This document shows positions 26,616 to 36,046 of a stretch of DNA of 64,000 nucleotides, in pieces. Both the position numbers and the translations under genes were made by a program. The stretch is from Streptomyces sp. NBRC 110611 (GTDB lineage: Bacteria; Actinomycetota; Actinomycetes; Streptomycetales; Streptomycetaceae). The stretch covers positions 609,029 through 673,028 of the forward strand of contig NZ_BBUY01000001.1 of assembly GCF_001590865.1 (NCBI RefSeq). The letters run 5' to 3'. The stretch's first letter is position 1; the number at the start of each line of letters is the position of its first letter. The notes below the pieces were generated by a model that saw only the letters and a program-made list of their open reading frames with translations, ran no database searches and had not been told where the DNA came from.

Positions 26616-26626
26616 GGAGACGGCAG

Positions 26627-27676
26627 ATGATGGACGCTACCGGTGCCCCCGGGGATGCCGCGGCGCCGGCCCGTACGGACGCCGCGGACACCGCCCTCCT
26701 CGACGTACGCGACCTGCGGGTGGAGTTCCGTACCCGGGACGGCATCGCCAGGGCCGTCAACGGCGTCAGCTACACCGTGGCGCCGGGGCAGACGCTGGCG
26801 GTGCTCGGTGAGTCCGGCTCCGGCAAGTCCGTCACCGCACAGGCCGTGATGGGCATCCTGGACTCGCCGCCCGGATACGTCACCGGCGGGGAGATCGTCT
26901 TCCAGGGGCGCGATCTGCTGACGCTGCGCGGAGAGGAGCGGCGCAAGGTGCGCGGCGCCAAGATGGCGATGATCTTCCAGGACGCGCTGTCCGCGCTGAA
27001 CCCGGTCCTCAGCGTCGGGGCGCAACTGGGGGAGATGTTCCAGGTCCATGAGGGGACGTCCCGCAAGGCGGCCCGCGGCCGGGCCGTGGAGCTGATGGAG
27101 CGGGTCGGTATCCCCGCCGCCCGGGCGCGGGTGGGCGACTATCCGCACCAGTTCTCCGGCGGGATGCGCCAGCGCATCATGATCGCCATGGCGCTGGCCC
27201 TCGGGCCCGACCTGATCATCGCGGACGAGCCGACCACCGCCCTGGACGTCACCGTCCAGGCCCAGGTGATGGACCTGCTCGCGGAGCTCCAGCGGGAGCG
27301 CACCATGGGGCTGATCCTGATCACCCATGACCTGGGCGTGGTCGCCGATGTCGCCGACACGATCGCCGTGATGTACGCGGGACGGATCGTCGAGACCGCC
27401 CCCGTCCACCAGCTCTACCGGGCGCCCGCCCACCCCTACACCCGCGGCCTGCTGGACTCCATCCCCCGGCTGGACCACAAGGGGCAGCGACTGTACGCGA
27501 TCAAGGGGCTGCCGCCCAGCCCGGCCGCCATCCCGCCGGGCTGCCCCTTCCACCCGCGCTGCCCGCTCGCCCAGGACATCTGCCGCACCGATCCGCCGCC
27601 GCCCCTCTACGAGGCCGGCCCCGGCCGGGCCAGCGCCTGCCACTTCTGGAAGGAGACGCTCGATGGCGCCCGGTGA
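26627..27676 (+). CDS. Opp-type ABC ATPase 1 (OppD-like)
   Basis: 349 residues; ATG 26627 (or 26630) behind GAGGAGA. Walker A GESGSGKS, signature FSGGMRQR, Walker B LIIADEPT, switch His in LITHDLGV, and the C-terminal oligopeptide/dipeptide extension with the Cys motif [14 protein letters not shown]. Hydrolyses ATP for peptide import together with ATPase 2, which overlaps it by 14 bases. Confidence 0.94.
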   Translation: MMDATGAPGDAAAPARTDAADTALLDVRDLRVEFRTRDGIARAVNGVSYTVAPGQTLAVLGESGSGKSVTAQAVMGILDSPPGYVTGGEIVFQGRDLLTLRGEERRKVRGAKMAMIFQDALSALNPVLSVGAQLGEMFQVHEGTSRKAARGRAVELMERVGIPAARARVGDYPHQFSGGMRQRIMIAMALALGPDLIIADEPTTALDVTVQAQVMDLLAELQRERTMGLILITHDLGVVADVADTIAVMYAGRIVETAPVHQLYRAPAHPYTRGLLDSIPRLDHKGQRLYAIKGLPPSPAAIPPGCPFHPRCPLAQDICRTDPPPPLYEAGPGRASACHFWKETLDGAR

Positions 27677-28802
27677 CCTGTCCGAAGCGGACGACCTGCC
27701 TGAGACGGATGGCCTGTCCGAGAGGGGTGTCCCGTCTGCAACGGGTGACCTGTCCGACGCGAGGGGGGCGGCGTCCGGCGAACCCCTCCTCGAAGTGCGC
27801 GACCTGGTCAAGCACTTCCCGCTCACCCGGGGCGTGCTCGTCAAGAAGCAGATCGGCGCGGTCAAGGCCGTGGACGGGATCTCGTTCGGCCTCCGCAAGG
27901 GCGAAACGCTCGGCATCGTCGGCGAATCGGGCTGCGGCAAGTCCACGGTCGCCAGGATGCTGGTCGGCCTGGAACACCCGACGTCCGGTCAGATCCGCTA
28001 CCACGGGCAGGACATCACCACCCTGTCCGGACGGGCGATGAGATCCGTCCGCCGCAACATCCAGATGGTCTTCCAGGACCCCTACACCTCCCTCAACCCC
28101 CGGATGACCGTCGGCGACATCATCGGCGAACCGTACGAGATCCACCCCGAGGTGGCCCCCAAGAGAGACCGCCGCCGCAAGGTCCAGGAACTCCTGGAGG
28201 TGGTGGGGCTCAACCCCGAGTACGTCAACCGCTACCCGCACCAGTTCTCCGGCGGCCAGCGCCAGCGCATCGGCATCGCCCGCGGCCTCGCCCTGCGGCC
28301 GGAGATCATCGTCGCCGATGAGCCGGTCTCCGCGCTCGATGTCTCCGTCCAGGCCCAAGTCGTCAACCTCCTGGAGCAGTTGCAGGACGAGTTCGACCTC
28401 TCCTATGTCTTCATCGCGCACGACCTCTCCGTCGTCCGGCACATCTCCGACCGGGTCGCGGTGATGTACCTGGGGCGGATCGCCGAGATCGGGACCGAGG
28501 AGCAGATCTACGACCACCCCACCCACCCCTACACCCAGGCCCTGCTCTCCGCCGTCCCCGTACCCGACCCGGACGCCCGCGCCCACCGGGACCGGATCCT
28601 GCTCACCGGCGATGTCCCCTCGCCCGCCGACCCGCCCTCCGGATGCCCGTTCCGCACCCGCTGCTGGAAGGCCCGGAACCTGTGCGCCGAGGTCGTCCCC
28701 CCGCTCGACATCCCCCCGGAATTCCGGGAGTCGACCGGCCCGGCGCGCCACGCCTCGGCCTGCCACTTCGCGGAGGAACGCCGGGTCGTCCCGAGCGAGT
28801 AG
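27663..28802 (+). CDS. Opp-type ABC ATPase 2 (OppF-like)
   Basis: 379 residues. A repetitive acidic N-terminus (units like DLSE, DLPE, GLSE, DLSD) of about 38 residues precedes the domain. Walker [10 protein letters not shown], signature FSGGQRQR, Walker [13 protein letters not shown], His in IAHDLSVV, and C-terminal [14 protein letters not shown]. Last gene of the five-gene operon 22969-28802. It converges with merR, the stops being 17 bases apart; AGCCGC/GCGGCT around 28803-28828 could form a shared terminator. Confidence 0.93.
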   Translation: MAPGDLSEADDLPETDGLSERGVPSATGDLSDARGAASGEPLLEVRDLVKHFPLTRGVLVKKQIGAVKAVDGISFGLRKGETLGIVGESGCGKSTVARMLVGLEHPTSGQIRYHGQDITTLSGRAMRSVRRNIQMVFQDPYTSLNPRMTVGDIIGEPYEIHPEVAPKRDRRRKVQELLEVVGLNPEYVNRYPHQFSGGQRQRIGIARGLALRPEIIVADEPVSALDVSVQAQVVNLLEQLQDEFDLSYVFIAHDLSVVRHISDRVAVMYLGRIAEIGTEEQIYDHPTHPYTQALLSAVPVPDPDARAHRDRILLTGDVPSPADPPSGCPFRTRCWKARNLCAEVVPPLDIPPEFRESTGPARHASACHFAEERRVVPSE

Positions 28803-28818
28803 CCGCGACGCACGCCGC

Positions 28819-29220
28819 TCAGGCGGCTGCGACAGGCTCGACGGCGGCCTCCTCCGGCCGCCGGCCGGCCCGCACCACGTCCAGGTACTCCCCGATCGCG
28901 TCCCTGTTCCGTACCAGCGTGGCTATCCGCTCCGTCATCCGGTCCCGTTCCCGCTCCAGCGTGCCGAGCATCTCCGGTGTGGCGTCCGGGAAGTGGATCG
29001 CCCGGGGTTTGTCGAGGCAGGGCAGTATCTGCTTGATGATCCGGGTCGGCAGCCCGGCGTCCAGCAGCCCCCGTATCTGGCGCACCCGGTCCACGGACGA
29101 CTCGTCGTACTCGCGGTACCCGTTGGCCGACCGTCCGGCGACAATCAGCCCCTGCTCCTCGTAGTACCGCAGCAGCCGCCGAGGCGTCGCCGTACGCTCC
29201 GCCAGCTCCCCGATGCGCAT
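28819..29220 (-). CDS. MerR-family transcriptional regulator
   Basis: 133 residues. Starts MRIGELAERTATPRRLLRYY then EEQGLIVAGRSANGYREY, the canonical MerR winged helix; the rest is a coiled-coil dimerisation helix (ERERDRMTERIATLVRNRDA) with no metal-binding Cys, so a drug or small-molecule sensor is more likely than a metal sensor. It lies 120 bases beyond bldKE on the same strand, separated by a hairpin. Confidence 0.9.
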   Translation of the reverse strand: MRIGELAERTATPRRLLRYYEEQGLIVAGRSANGYREYDESSVDRVRQIRGLLDAGLPTRIIKQILPCLDKPRAIHFPDATPEMLGTLERERDRMTERIATLVRNRDAIGEYLDVVRAGRRPEEAAVEPVAAA

Positions 29221-29270
29221 CCCGCCACGCCCCCTTCGGATCCTGTCTCGTCAACGTACGCACATGACAA

Positions 29271-29307
29271 CGCCGCCGCGACGGGAGACATTCCCGCCAC
29301 GGCGGCG
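29271..29307 (-). terminator. terminator of the bldK operon
   Basis: CGCCGCCG (29271-29278) pairs with CGGCGGCG (29300-29307), with inner GGGA/TCCC pairing. Located just after the bldKE stop in the leftward direction. Confidence 0.75.
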
Positions 29308-29340
29308 CGTGTTGCGAACCCCTGCTCCTACCCGTCGCTC

Positions 29341-30468
<1,128 letters not shown>

Positions 30469-30480
30469 GGTGGTCGCTCC

Positions 30481-31542
30481 CTAGCCCAGCCGGGGCTTGA
30501 TGTGCTCGGTGAAGAGGGTCTGCTTCTGCTCGGCGCTCAGATGGCACGCGGCGGCGCGGCCCAGCTCCAGCGGCGGCCGCTCGTCGGTGCAGAGGCCGCC
30601 GCCGACCTCGCCGGTGAAGCCGCAGCGCGGGTTGAAGGCGCAGCCGGACGGCGGGTTGAGCAGGCTCGGCGGGGTGCCGGGGATCGGGTGCAGCGCCTCG
30701 CTGACGTCCGACGAGAGCCGCGGCATGGAGCTGAGCAGGCCCCAGGTGTACGGGTGCCGGGGCTCGGTGAGGATCTCCTTGACCGAGCCCCGCTCGACCG
30801 CCCGGCCCGCGTACATCACCAGCAGGTCGTCCGCCGTGTCGGCGACCACGCCGAGGTCATGGGTGATCAGGATGATCGCGGAGCCGAACTCCTGCTGGAG
30901 GTCCTTGAGGAGGTCGAGGATCTGCGCCTGGACGGTGACGTCCAGGGCGGTGGTCGGCTCGTCCGCGATCAGCAGCTCGGGGTTGCAGACCAGCGCCATG
31001 GCGATCATCGCGCGCTGGCGCATACCGCCGGAGAACTGGTGCGGGTAGTCGTCGACCCGCAGGGTGGGCTGCGGGATGCCGACCTTGGTCAGCATCTCGA
31101 CGGCGCGCTGCCGGCCCTCGCGCTTGCTGGCGCCGGTGTGCTTGATGAACGGCTCGGCGATCTGCCGGCCGACGGTGTAGTACGGCGACAGCGCGGTCAG
31201 CGCGTCCTGGAAGATCATCGCCATCTTGTTGCCGCGGAGCTTCTCCAGGGTCTTCTCCCTGGCCCCGGTCAGCTCCTGGCCGTCCAGCGTGATGTCGCCG
31301 GTGATCTCGGTGGTCTTGGGGTTGTGCAGCCCCAGGACCGCGAGGTTGGTCACCGACTTGCCGGAGCCCGACTCGCCGACGATGCCCAGCGTCCGGCCGC
31401 GCTCCAGGTCGAAGGAGAGACCGTCGACCGCCTTCACGATGCCGTCCTCGGTGGAGAACCGCACCCGCAGGTCACGAACGGACAGGAAGGGGTCGGACCC
31501 GGCCGGCGCGGTGGCGCCTTCGGTCTTGGTGAGTGTGGTCAC
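30481..31542 (-). CDS. bldKD: BldK oligopeptide ABC transporter, ATPase
   Basis: 353 residues from GTG 31542, with AGGAG 8 bases upstream; a longer frame to 31947 lacks support. Walker A GESGSGKS, signature FSGGMRQR, Walker [17 protein letters not shown], and the Cys cluster [18 protein letters not shown]. Works as a heterodimer with the neighbouring ATPase 12 bases downstream. Confidence 0.88.
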   Translation of the reverse strand: MTTLTKTEGATAPAGSDPFLSVRDLRVRFSTEDGIVKAVDGLSFDLERGRTLGIVGESGSGKSVTNLAVLGLHNPKTTEITGDITLDGQELTGAREKTLEKLRGNKMAMIFQDALTALSPYYTVGRQIAEPFIKHTGASKREGRQRAVEMLTKVGIPQPTLRVDDYPHQFSGGMRQRAMIAMALVCNPELLIADEPTTALDVTVQAQILDLLKDLQQEFGSAIILITHDLGVVADTADDLLVMYAGRAVERGSVKEILTEPRHPYTWGLLSSMPRLSSDVSEALHPIPGTPPSLLNPPSGCAFNPRCGFTGEVGGGLCTDERPPLELGRAAACHLSAEQKQTLFTEHIKPRLG

Positions 31543-31553
31543 GTCAGGCTCTC

Positions 31554-32525
31554 CTAGGACAGGCGCACGCGCGGGTCGATAAAGGCGTACGTCGCGTCCA
31601 CGATGATGTTGAACAGCAGGATCAGGGCGGCGCTGAAGATCATCACGCCCATGACCATGGGAAGATCCAGGGTGATGACGGAGTCGACCGCGAGTCGTCC
31701 GACACCCGCCAGCGAGAAGGTGAACTCGGTGATCATCGCGCCGCCGAACAGCGAGCTGAGGTCCATACCGAGGATGGTCACGATGGGGATCAGCGAACCC
31801 CGCCAGGCGTAGCGCAGGAAGACGTACGAGCCGGACATGCCCTTGGCCTTGGCCGTCCGGACGTGCTCCTCCTGCAGCTGCTCGATCATCGTCGAGCGGG
31901 ACATACGGGTGTACTGCGCGGTGAAGATCGTCGCCATCACGAGCCACGGGAGGAGCAGCCCCATGAACCAGCCCGCGGGGTTCTCGGTGAGGGGCACGTA
32001 CCGGGGCGAGTCCATGATGCCGCTGTAGACGAAGATGCCGAGTGCGATCGGGCCGAGGATGTAGATCTGCGCCGAACTGAGCACCATCGAGACCGAGGTG
32101 AGCACCTTGTCGAGGAAAGAGCCGCGCTTGTAGGCGGCGAGCAGTCCGGTGCCCAGACCCACGGTCAGGAACACCAGGGCGCCGCCGGCGGCCAGCGAGG
32201 CGGTGGTCGGCAGCCGGTCCATGAGCGTCGCCCAGACGTCCTGCTTGGTGGCGAAGGAGTAGCCGAAGCAGGGCGCGTCGCAGTGGCCGATGGAGAAGTC
32301 GCGGCCGGTGAAGATGCCGACGAGGAAGTCCCAGTACTGCGTCGTCAACGGCTGGTCGAGGCCGAGGTTCTGGCGGATCAGCGCCAGGTTGTCCGCGGTG
32401 CAGCTCTTTCCGCAGGACATCATCGCCGGGTCACCGGCACCGAAGAACACGAAGAACGTGAAGGCACTGAGAAGGAGAAGGATGACGGCAGCGCCGAACG
32501 TCCGGCGAAATAGGAATTGAAGCAT
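31554..32525 (-). CDS. bldKC: BldK oligopeptide ABC transporter, permease
   Basis: 323 residues. N-terminus LQFLFRRTFGAAVILLLLSA is OppB-like; a periplasmic loop carries Cys pairs (MMSCGKSCTADN, GHCDAPCFGY). EAA loop EEHVRTAKAKGMSGSYVFLR. The 135-base gap to bldKB contains a strong hairpin, which may lower expression of this gene and those after it relative to the binding protein. Confidence 0.88.
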   Translation of the reverse strand: MLQFLFRRTFGAAVILLLLSAFTFFVFFGAGDPAMMSCGKSCTADNLALIRQNLGLDQPLTTQYWDFLVGIFTGRDFSIGHCDAPCFGYSFATKQDVWATLMDRLPTTASLAAGGALVFLTVGLGTGLLAAYKRGSFLDKVLTSVSMVLSSAQIYILGPIALGIFVYSGIMDSPRYVPLTENPAGWFMGLLLPWLVMATIFTAQYTRMSRSTMIEQLQEEHVRTAKAKGMSGSYVFLRYAWRGSLIPIVTILGMDLSSLFGGAMITEFTFSLAGVGRLAVDSVITLDLPMVMGVMIFSAALILLFNIIVDATYAFIDPRVRLS

Positions 32526-32586
32526 GGCAGTTCGCTGCTCTCAGGACGGCGGCGGCAGTGGGCGTGAGGGGTGGCGGGCGAAGGCC

Positions 32587-32624
32587 CCGGAGGGCGCGCG
32601 TTCCGCCGTGTGCGCGCTCTCCGG
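32587..32624 (-). terminator. strong hairpin between bldKB and bldKC
   Basis: CCGGAGGGCGCGC (32587-32599) pairs with GCGCGCTCTCCGG (32612-32624), 13 base pairs with one G-T wobble-type mismatch and a 12-base loop. It lies inside the operon 36 bases after bldKB, so a partial terminator or mRNA-stabilising element is likely. Confidence 0.7.
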
Positions 32625-32660
32625 AGGCTCTTCGCCAGGTGAGGAAGGTGCCGGAAGGGG

Positions 32661-34463
32661 CTACTTCTTCACGTACAGCGTGGTCGGGTCGATGTAGCTG
32701 ACGTCCAGGTTGTAGCGGGCGCCGCCGATGTTCGAGCCGTACAGCTGGAGGGACTTGATGAAGAAGACCGGTGCGGCCGGGTTGACCTTCTCCACGATGT
32801 AGTGGTGCAGCTTCTGCCACTCCTCGGTCTGCTTGGCGACGTCGGCGATCGCCTCGATGCGCTTGATCTCGTCGGTGACGTGCTGGTCGCGGATGTGCGC
32901 GTAGTTCGTGGCGCCGTCCTGGATCGTGGTGCCGTCGTACGACGGCGGGATCACGGTCGAGGCGTCCGGCCAGTCCTGGCCCCAGCCGGTCATGTAGATG
33001 TCGAAGCCGTTGTCGACCTTGCCCATCTGCTGGTACCAGGAGGCCGCGTTGATCTCCTTCTTCTGCACGTCGAAGCCGGCCTTGTTCAGCGCGTCCGCGA
33101 TGGCGACGGCCTCCCGCTGGCGGATCTCGGTGTTGGCGAAGGCGTAGACCAGCTTCATGCCCGTCTTGCCGGCTTCCTTGAGGAGCTTCTTGGCCTTCTC
33201 CGGGTCACCGTTGGGCTTGGCGATCTTTCCGTACGGGTCGTAGCCCTTCTCGTAGCCCGCCACGGTCGGGGCGAGCAGGCCGCCGGCCACCTCACCGCCG
33301 TAGGTGCCGCCGTTGATCCGGACGATCTGCTGGCTGGGCATCGCGTAGGTGATCGCGTCGCGGATCTTCTTGTCCTTGAGGCGGTCCATGTTCATGTTCA
33401 TCTGCCAGACGTAGGGCTGGTAGCCCTGCGTCAGGCGCTTGCTGGCGCTCTTGTCGTTGAGCACGTCCCGGGTCAGGGTGGGGTCGACCGCGTTGTTGAA
33501 GCTCACCCCGTTCTTGGCCTCACCCTGGTCGGCCAGCAGACGCTTGGTGGAGTCCGAATACTGGTGGTTGAAGGTGATGTTGAAGCCGTCCGGGTACTGG
33601 TGGCGCACCGAGTCCGTCTTCGGGTCCCAGTTCGTGTTCCGCACCAGCTGCATGGACTTGCCGGACTTGAACGACGCGATCTTGTACGGGCCGGAGGTCA
33701 CCGGCTTGACGTCGTAGGCGTCCTTGGTGTCCTTGTCGCTGTCCGGCACCGCGCTGTAGCCGGGCATCGTCAGCGCGTACGGCAGCTGCGACTGCGGCTT
33801 GTCGAAGTGGAAGATGACGGTCTTGTCGTCCGGCGTGTCCAGCACGTTCTTGGGCAGGTGGTCGCCCTTGTACGGACCGTCCGGCAGCGCCTTGCGGTAG
33901 CTGGTGCCCTTGCCGGAGAGCCACTGCTGGACGTAGGTCGGGCCCTCGGTGATGAACGGGGCGTACATCCGCTCGATGGTGTGGCGGATGTCCTTCGAGG
34001 TGATCGGCTTGCCGTCCTCGAACTTGATGCCGTCCTTGAGCGTGTACTTCCAGGTCTTGCCGCCGTCGGACATCTGGCCGGCGTCGGTGGCGAGGTCGCC
34101 CACCACCTTGGTGCTGCCCTTGTCGTCCTGCTTGAACGCGGTCAGGCCGCGGAAGATCAGCTGCGACAGCGACTTCTGGTCGCTGACGTACATCTGGGCC
34201 GGGTCCAGGTGGTTGTAGCTGTCACGCTGGTACACGCGGATGGTGCCGCCGGAGCGCGAGCCCTTGACGTCGGCCGCCGGGCCGGTGGAGTCGGCGACGG
34301 TGCCGATCGGGATCACCTTGGCCTGCGCCGCGGCGTCCTCGTCCGTCTGCGACTTGTGGTCCTTGTCGGAGCCGCTGCCGCCGCTGCAGCCGGTCAGCGC
34401 GAGTGAACCGGCCGCCAGGGCCACGATCACCGCGCGCGCTCTGCGCGTGGAAAGTGGGTTCAT
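32661..34463 (-). CDS. bldKB: BldK oligopeptide-binding lipoprotein
   Basis: 600 residues from ATG 34463. Signal peptide with lipobox LALTGC (Cys-26), then a Ser/Gly/Lys/Asp linker. SBP_bac_5 domain: GGTIRVYQRDSYNHLDPAQM, LKDGIKFEDGKPITSKDIRH, VTSGPYKIASFKSGKSMQLV, IRDAITYAMPSQQIVRINGG. Extracellular receptor of the BldK importer. It is flanked by hairpins on both sides inside the operon, suggesting separately tuned mRNA levels. Length is close to the S. coelicolor BldKB class. Confidence 0.9.
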   Translation of the reverse strand: MNPLSTRRARAVIVALAAGSLALTGCSGGSGSDKDHKSQTDEDAAAQAKVIPIGTVADSTGPAADVKGSRSGGTIRVYQRDSYNHLDPAQMYVSDQKSLSQLIFRGLTAFKQDDKGSTKVVGDLATDAGQMSDGGKTWKYTLKDGIKFEDGKPITSKDIRHTIERMYAPFITEGPTYVQQWLSGKGTSYRKALPDGPYKGDHLPKNVLDTPDDKTVIFHFDKPQSQLPYALTMPGYSAVPDSDKDTKDAYDVKPVTSGPYKIASFKSGKSMQLVRNTNWDPKTDSVRHQYPDGFNITFNHQYSDSTKRLLADQGEAKNGVSFNNAVDPTLTRDVLNDKSASKRLTQGYQPYVWQMNMNMDRLKDKKIRDAITYAMPSQQIVRINGGTYGGEVAGGLLAPTVAGYEKGYDPYGKIAKPNGDPEKAKKLLKEAGKTGMKLVYAFANTEIRQREAVAIADALNKAGFDVQKKEINAASWYQQMGKVDNGFDIYMTGWGQDWPDASTVIPPSYDGTTIQDGATNYAHIRDQHVTDEIKRIEAIADVAKQTEEWQKLHHYIVEKVNPAAPVFFIKSLQLYGSNIGGARYNLDVSYIDPTTLYVKK

Positions 34464-34502
34464 GATTGCCAAGCACCTGCCTGTCAGTTGGGGTCTCAGA
34501 TG

Positions 34503-34554
34503 TTGCTGTCGAGGCATCCGGGCAGGAAGACCCGGCCGGTGGGGGTGACAGCAA
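34503..34554 (-). other. intra-operon hairpin between bldKA and bldKB
   Basis: TTGCTGTC (34503-34510) pairs perfectly with GACAGCAA (34547-34554); inside, CCGGG and CCCGG pair. In the 109-base gap before bldKB; possible RNA-processing or stabilising structure. Confidence 0.5.
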
Positions 34555-34572
34555 GCCCCCGCAAGCGGACGA

Positions 34573-35607
34573 TCAGCGCCCGGACTTGGGATCGAAGGCG
34601 TCGCGTACCGAGTCTCCGAGCAGGTTGAAGCACAGCACGAAGATCACCATGGCCGCGGCGGGGAAGAGCAAGAAGGTGGGGTCGTTCTCGTAGTAGACGG
34701 CGGCTGCCTGGAACAGCCGGCCCCAGTCGGGCGTCGGTTCGACGATGCCGACGCCGAGGTAGGACAGACCTGCCTCCGCGGTGACGAAGAGGGGCAGCAT
34801 GTAGGTGCTCTGCACCAGCACGGGGGTGACCACGTTCGGCAGCAGTTCCTTGCGGATGATCCGCCAGGGCGAGGCGCCGGTGATCCGCGCGGCCTCGACG
34901 AACTCCCGCTCCCGCAGGGAGAGCACCTGTCCTCGGAGGAGCCGGGCCAGACCCATCCAGCCCAGGGCCCACTGCACGATGATCAGTGCGCAGACCCGTA
35001 CGTATGTGGGGGTTTCATCGCCAGGGGAGACGAAGAGCGCCACCACGACGGGCATGAAGGCCACGAAGGTCAGCTGGCTCGGGAAGGCCAGCAGGAAGTC
35101 GATCACCCGGCTGATGAAGAAGTCGGACTTGCCGCCGAGGTAACCGGCGGTCACGCCGATGACGATGCCGGTGAGCACGGTCAGGACGGTCACCGCGACG
35201 GAGATGCCGAGCGACATCCGGATGCCGTAGATCAGCTGCATGAAGACATCGCGGCCGAGCGTCGGTTCGATGCCGAACCAGTGCTCGCCGGACATGCCGC
35301 CGTTGGGACCGGCGGGGTAGGCGAACTCGTCGAGGAGGTCGGGGTTTTCGTTGCCGTAGAGGGTGTACGGGTCCTTGCCGTACAGCGCGCCGATCACCGG
35401 GGCCAGCGCCGCGACGACGAAGAAGGCCAGGACGACGATCGCGCACACCACGCCCGTACGGTCGCGCTTGAATCGCGTCCACATCAGCCGGCCGGGGGAA
35501 CGGCCGGTGAGTTCACCGCCCTTGCCCTTCTTCCCCTTCTTCAGACCTTCCGGCCCAAGTCCTGGAGTGTCGGACTTGGTAGCCGCGGTCTGGGATGGAC
35601 TAGTCAT
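34573..35607 (-). CDS. bldKA: BldK oligopeptide ABC transporter, permease
   Basis: 344 residues from ATG 35607 (a 5' extension to 35661 is unlikely). A polar N-terminus with a Lys-rich stretch (EGLKKGKKGKGGELTGRSPG) precedes SPGRLMWTRFKRDRTGVVCA, then DppC-type helices; EAA loop EREFVEAARITGASPWRIIR. First gene of the bldK operon. Confidence 0.87.
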   Translation of the reverse strand: MTSPSQTAATKSDTPGLGPEGLKKGKKGKGGELTGRSPGRLMWTRFKRDRTGVVCAIVVLAFFVVAALAPVIGALYGKDPYTLYGNENPDLLDEFAYPAGPNGGMSGEHWFGIEPTLGRDVFMQLIYGIRMSLGISVAVTVLTVLTGIVIGVTAGYLGGKSDFFISRVIDFLLAFPSQLTFVAFMPVVVALFVSPGDETPTYVRVCALIIVQWALGWMGLARLLRGQVLSLREREFVEAARITGASPWRIIRKELLPNVVTPVLVQSTYMLPLFVTAEAGLSYLGVGIVEPTPDWGRLFQAAAVYYENDPTFLLFPAAAMVIFVLCFNLLGDSVRDAFDPKSGR

Positions 35608-36046
35608 CGCGAAGTGCCCCCGCGCCGAGTTCTCTTGGAACGTGAAGCGGCACCTGGTCAAGCACCGCTGGATGAGCGGACTTTCGCAAGTGATTTACGG
35701 CGGAGTCAAGGGGATCGGGTGTGCTCGGGAACAGGTAGCCCACTTCTTGAGCGAAGATTGCGCAGATCGACGCCCGGGCGTGCTTGACATGGGGGTTCCA
35801 TATACGGCATGGGTGACATATGAGTACCAACCTCTTTAACATGGAGGCAACTTCACTGTCGCATCACCGATATACGGACGCGCCATGATGAACAACGTAC
35901 GGCCGTGCGGGTGCCGTAGACCGGCCGGGACGCCAGGCGGCTCCCCGGCCGGTCGTGGGATTTATTGCGTTTTGCCCGGATGTTCGTTCGGGGTGTCCCC
36001 TGCTGTCAGCAGGGCCCCTTCGGCCGGGCCGGGCGGGCCTTGACCG
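35608..36046. other. bldK upstream region
   Basis: 439 bases between bldKA and the S9 peptidase stop, with no supported gene. The stretch 35640-35880 is clearly lower in GC than the genes and is the likely bldK promoter and 5' leader. On the leftward strand a TTGACT at about 35709-35714 (plus AGTCAA) could be a -35, but I see no good -10 at the right distance. Confidence 0.5.
35920..35953 (-). terminator. 10-bp perfect hairpin after the S9 peptidase gene
   Basis: ACCGGCCGGG (35920-35929) and CCCGGCCGGT (35944-35953), 14-base loop. It lies 94 bases past the leftward peptidase stop and upstream of bldKA, so it may insulate the two. Confidence 0.6.

Noticed and set aside
34805..35143. 112-residue rightward frame opposite bldKA
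   Set aside because: Antisense shadow without a ribosome site.
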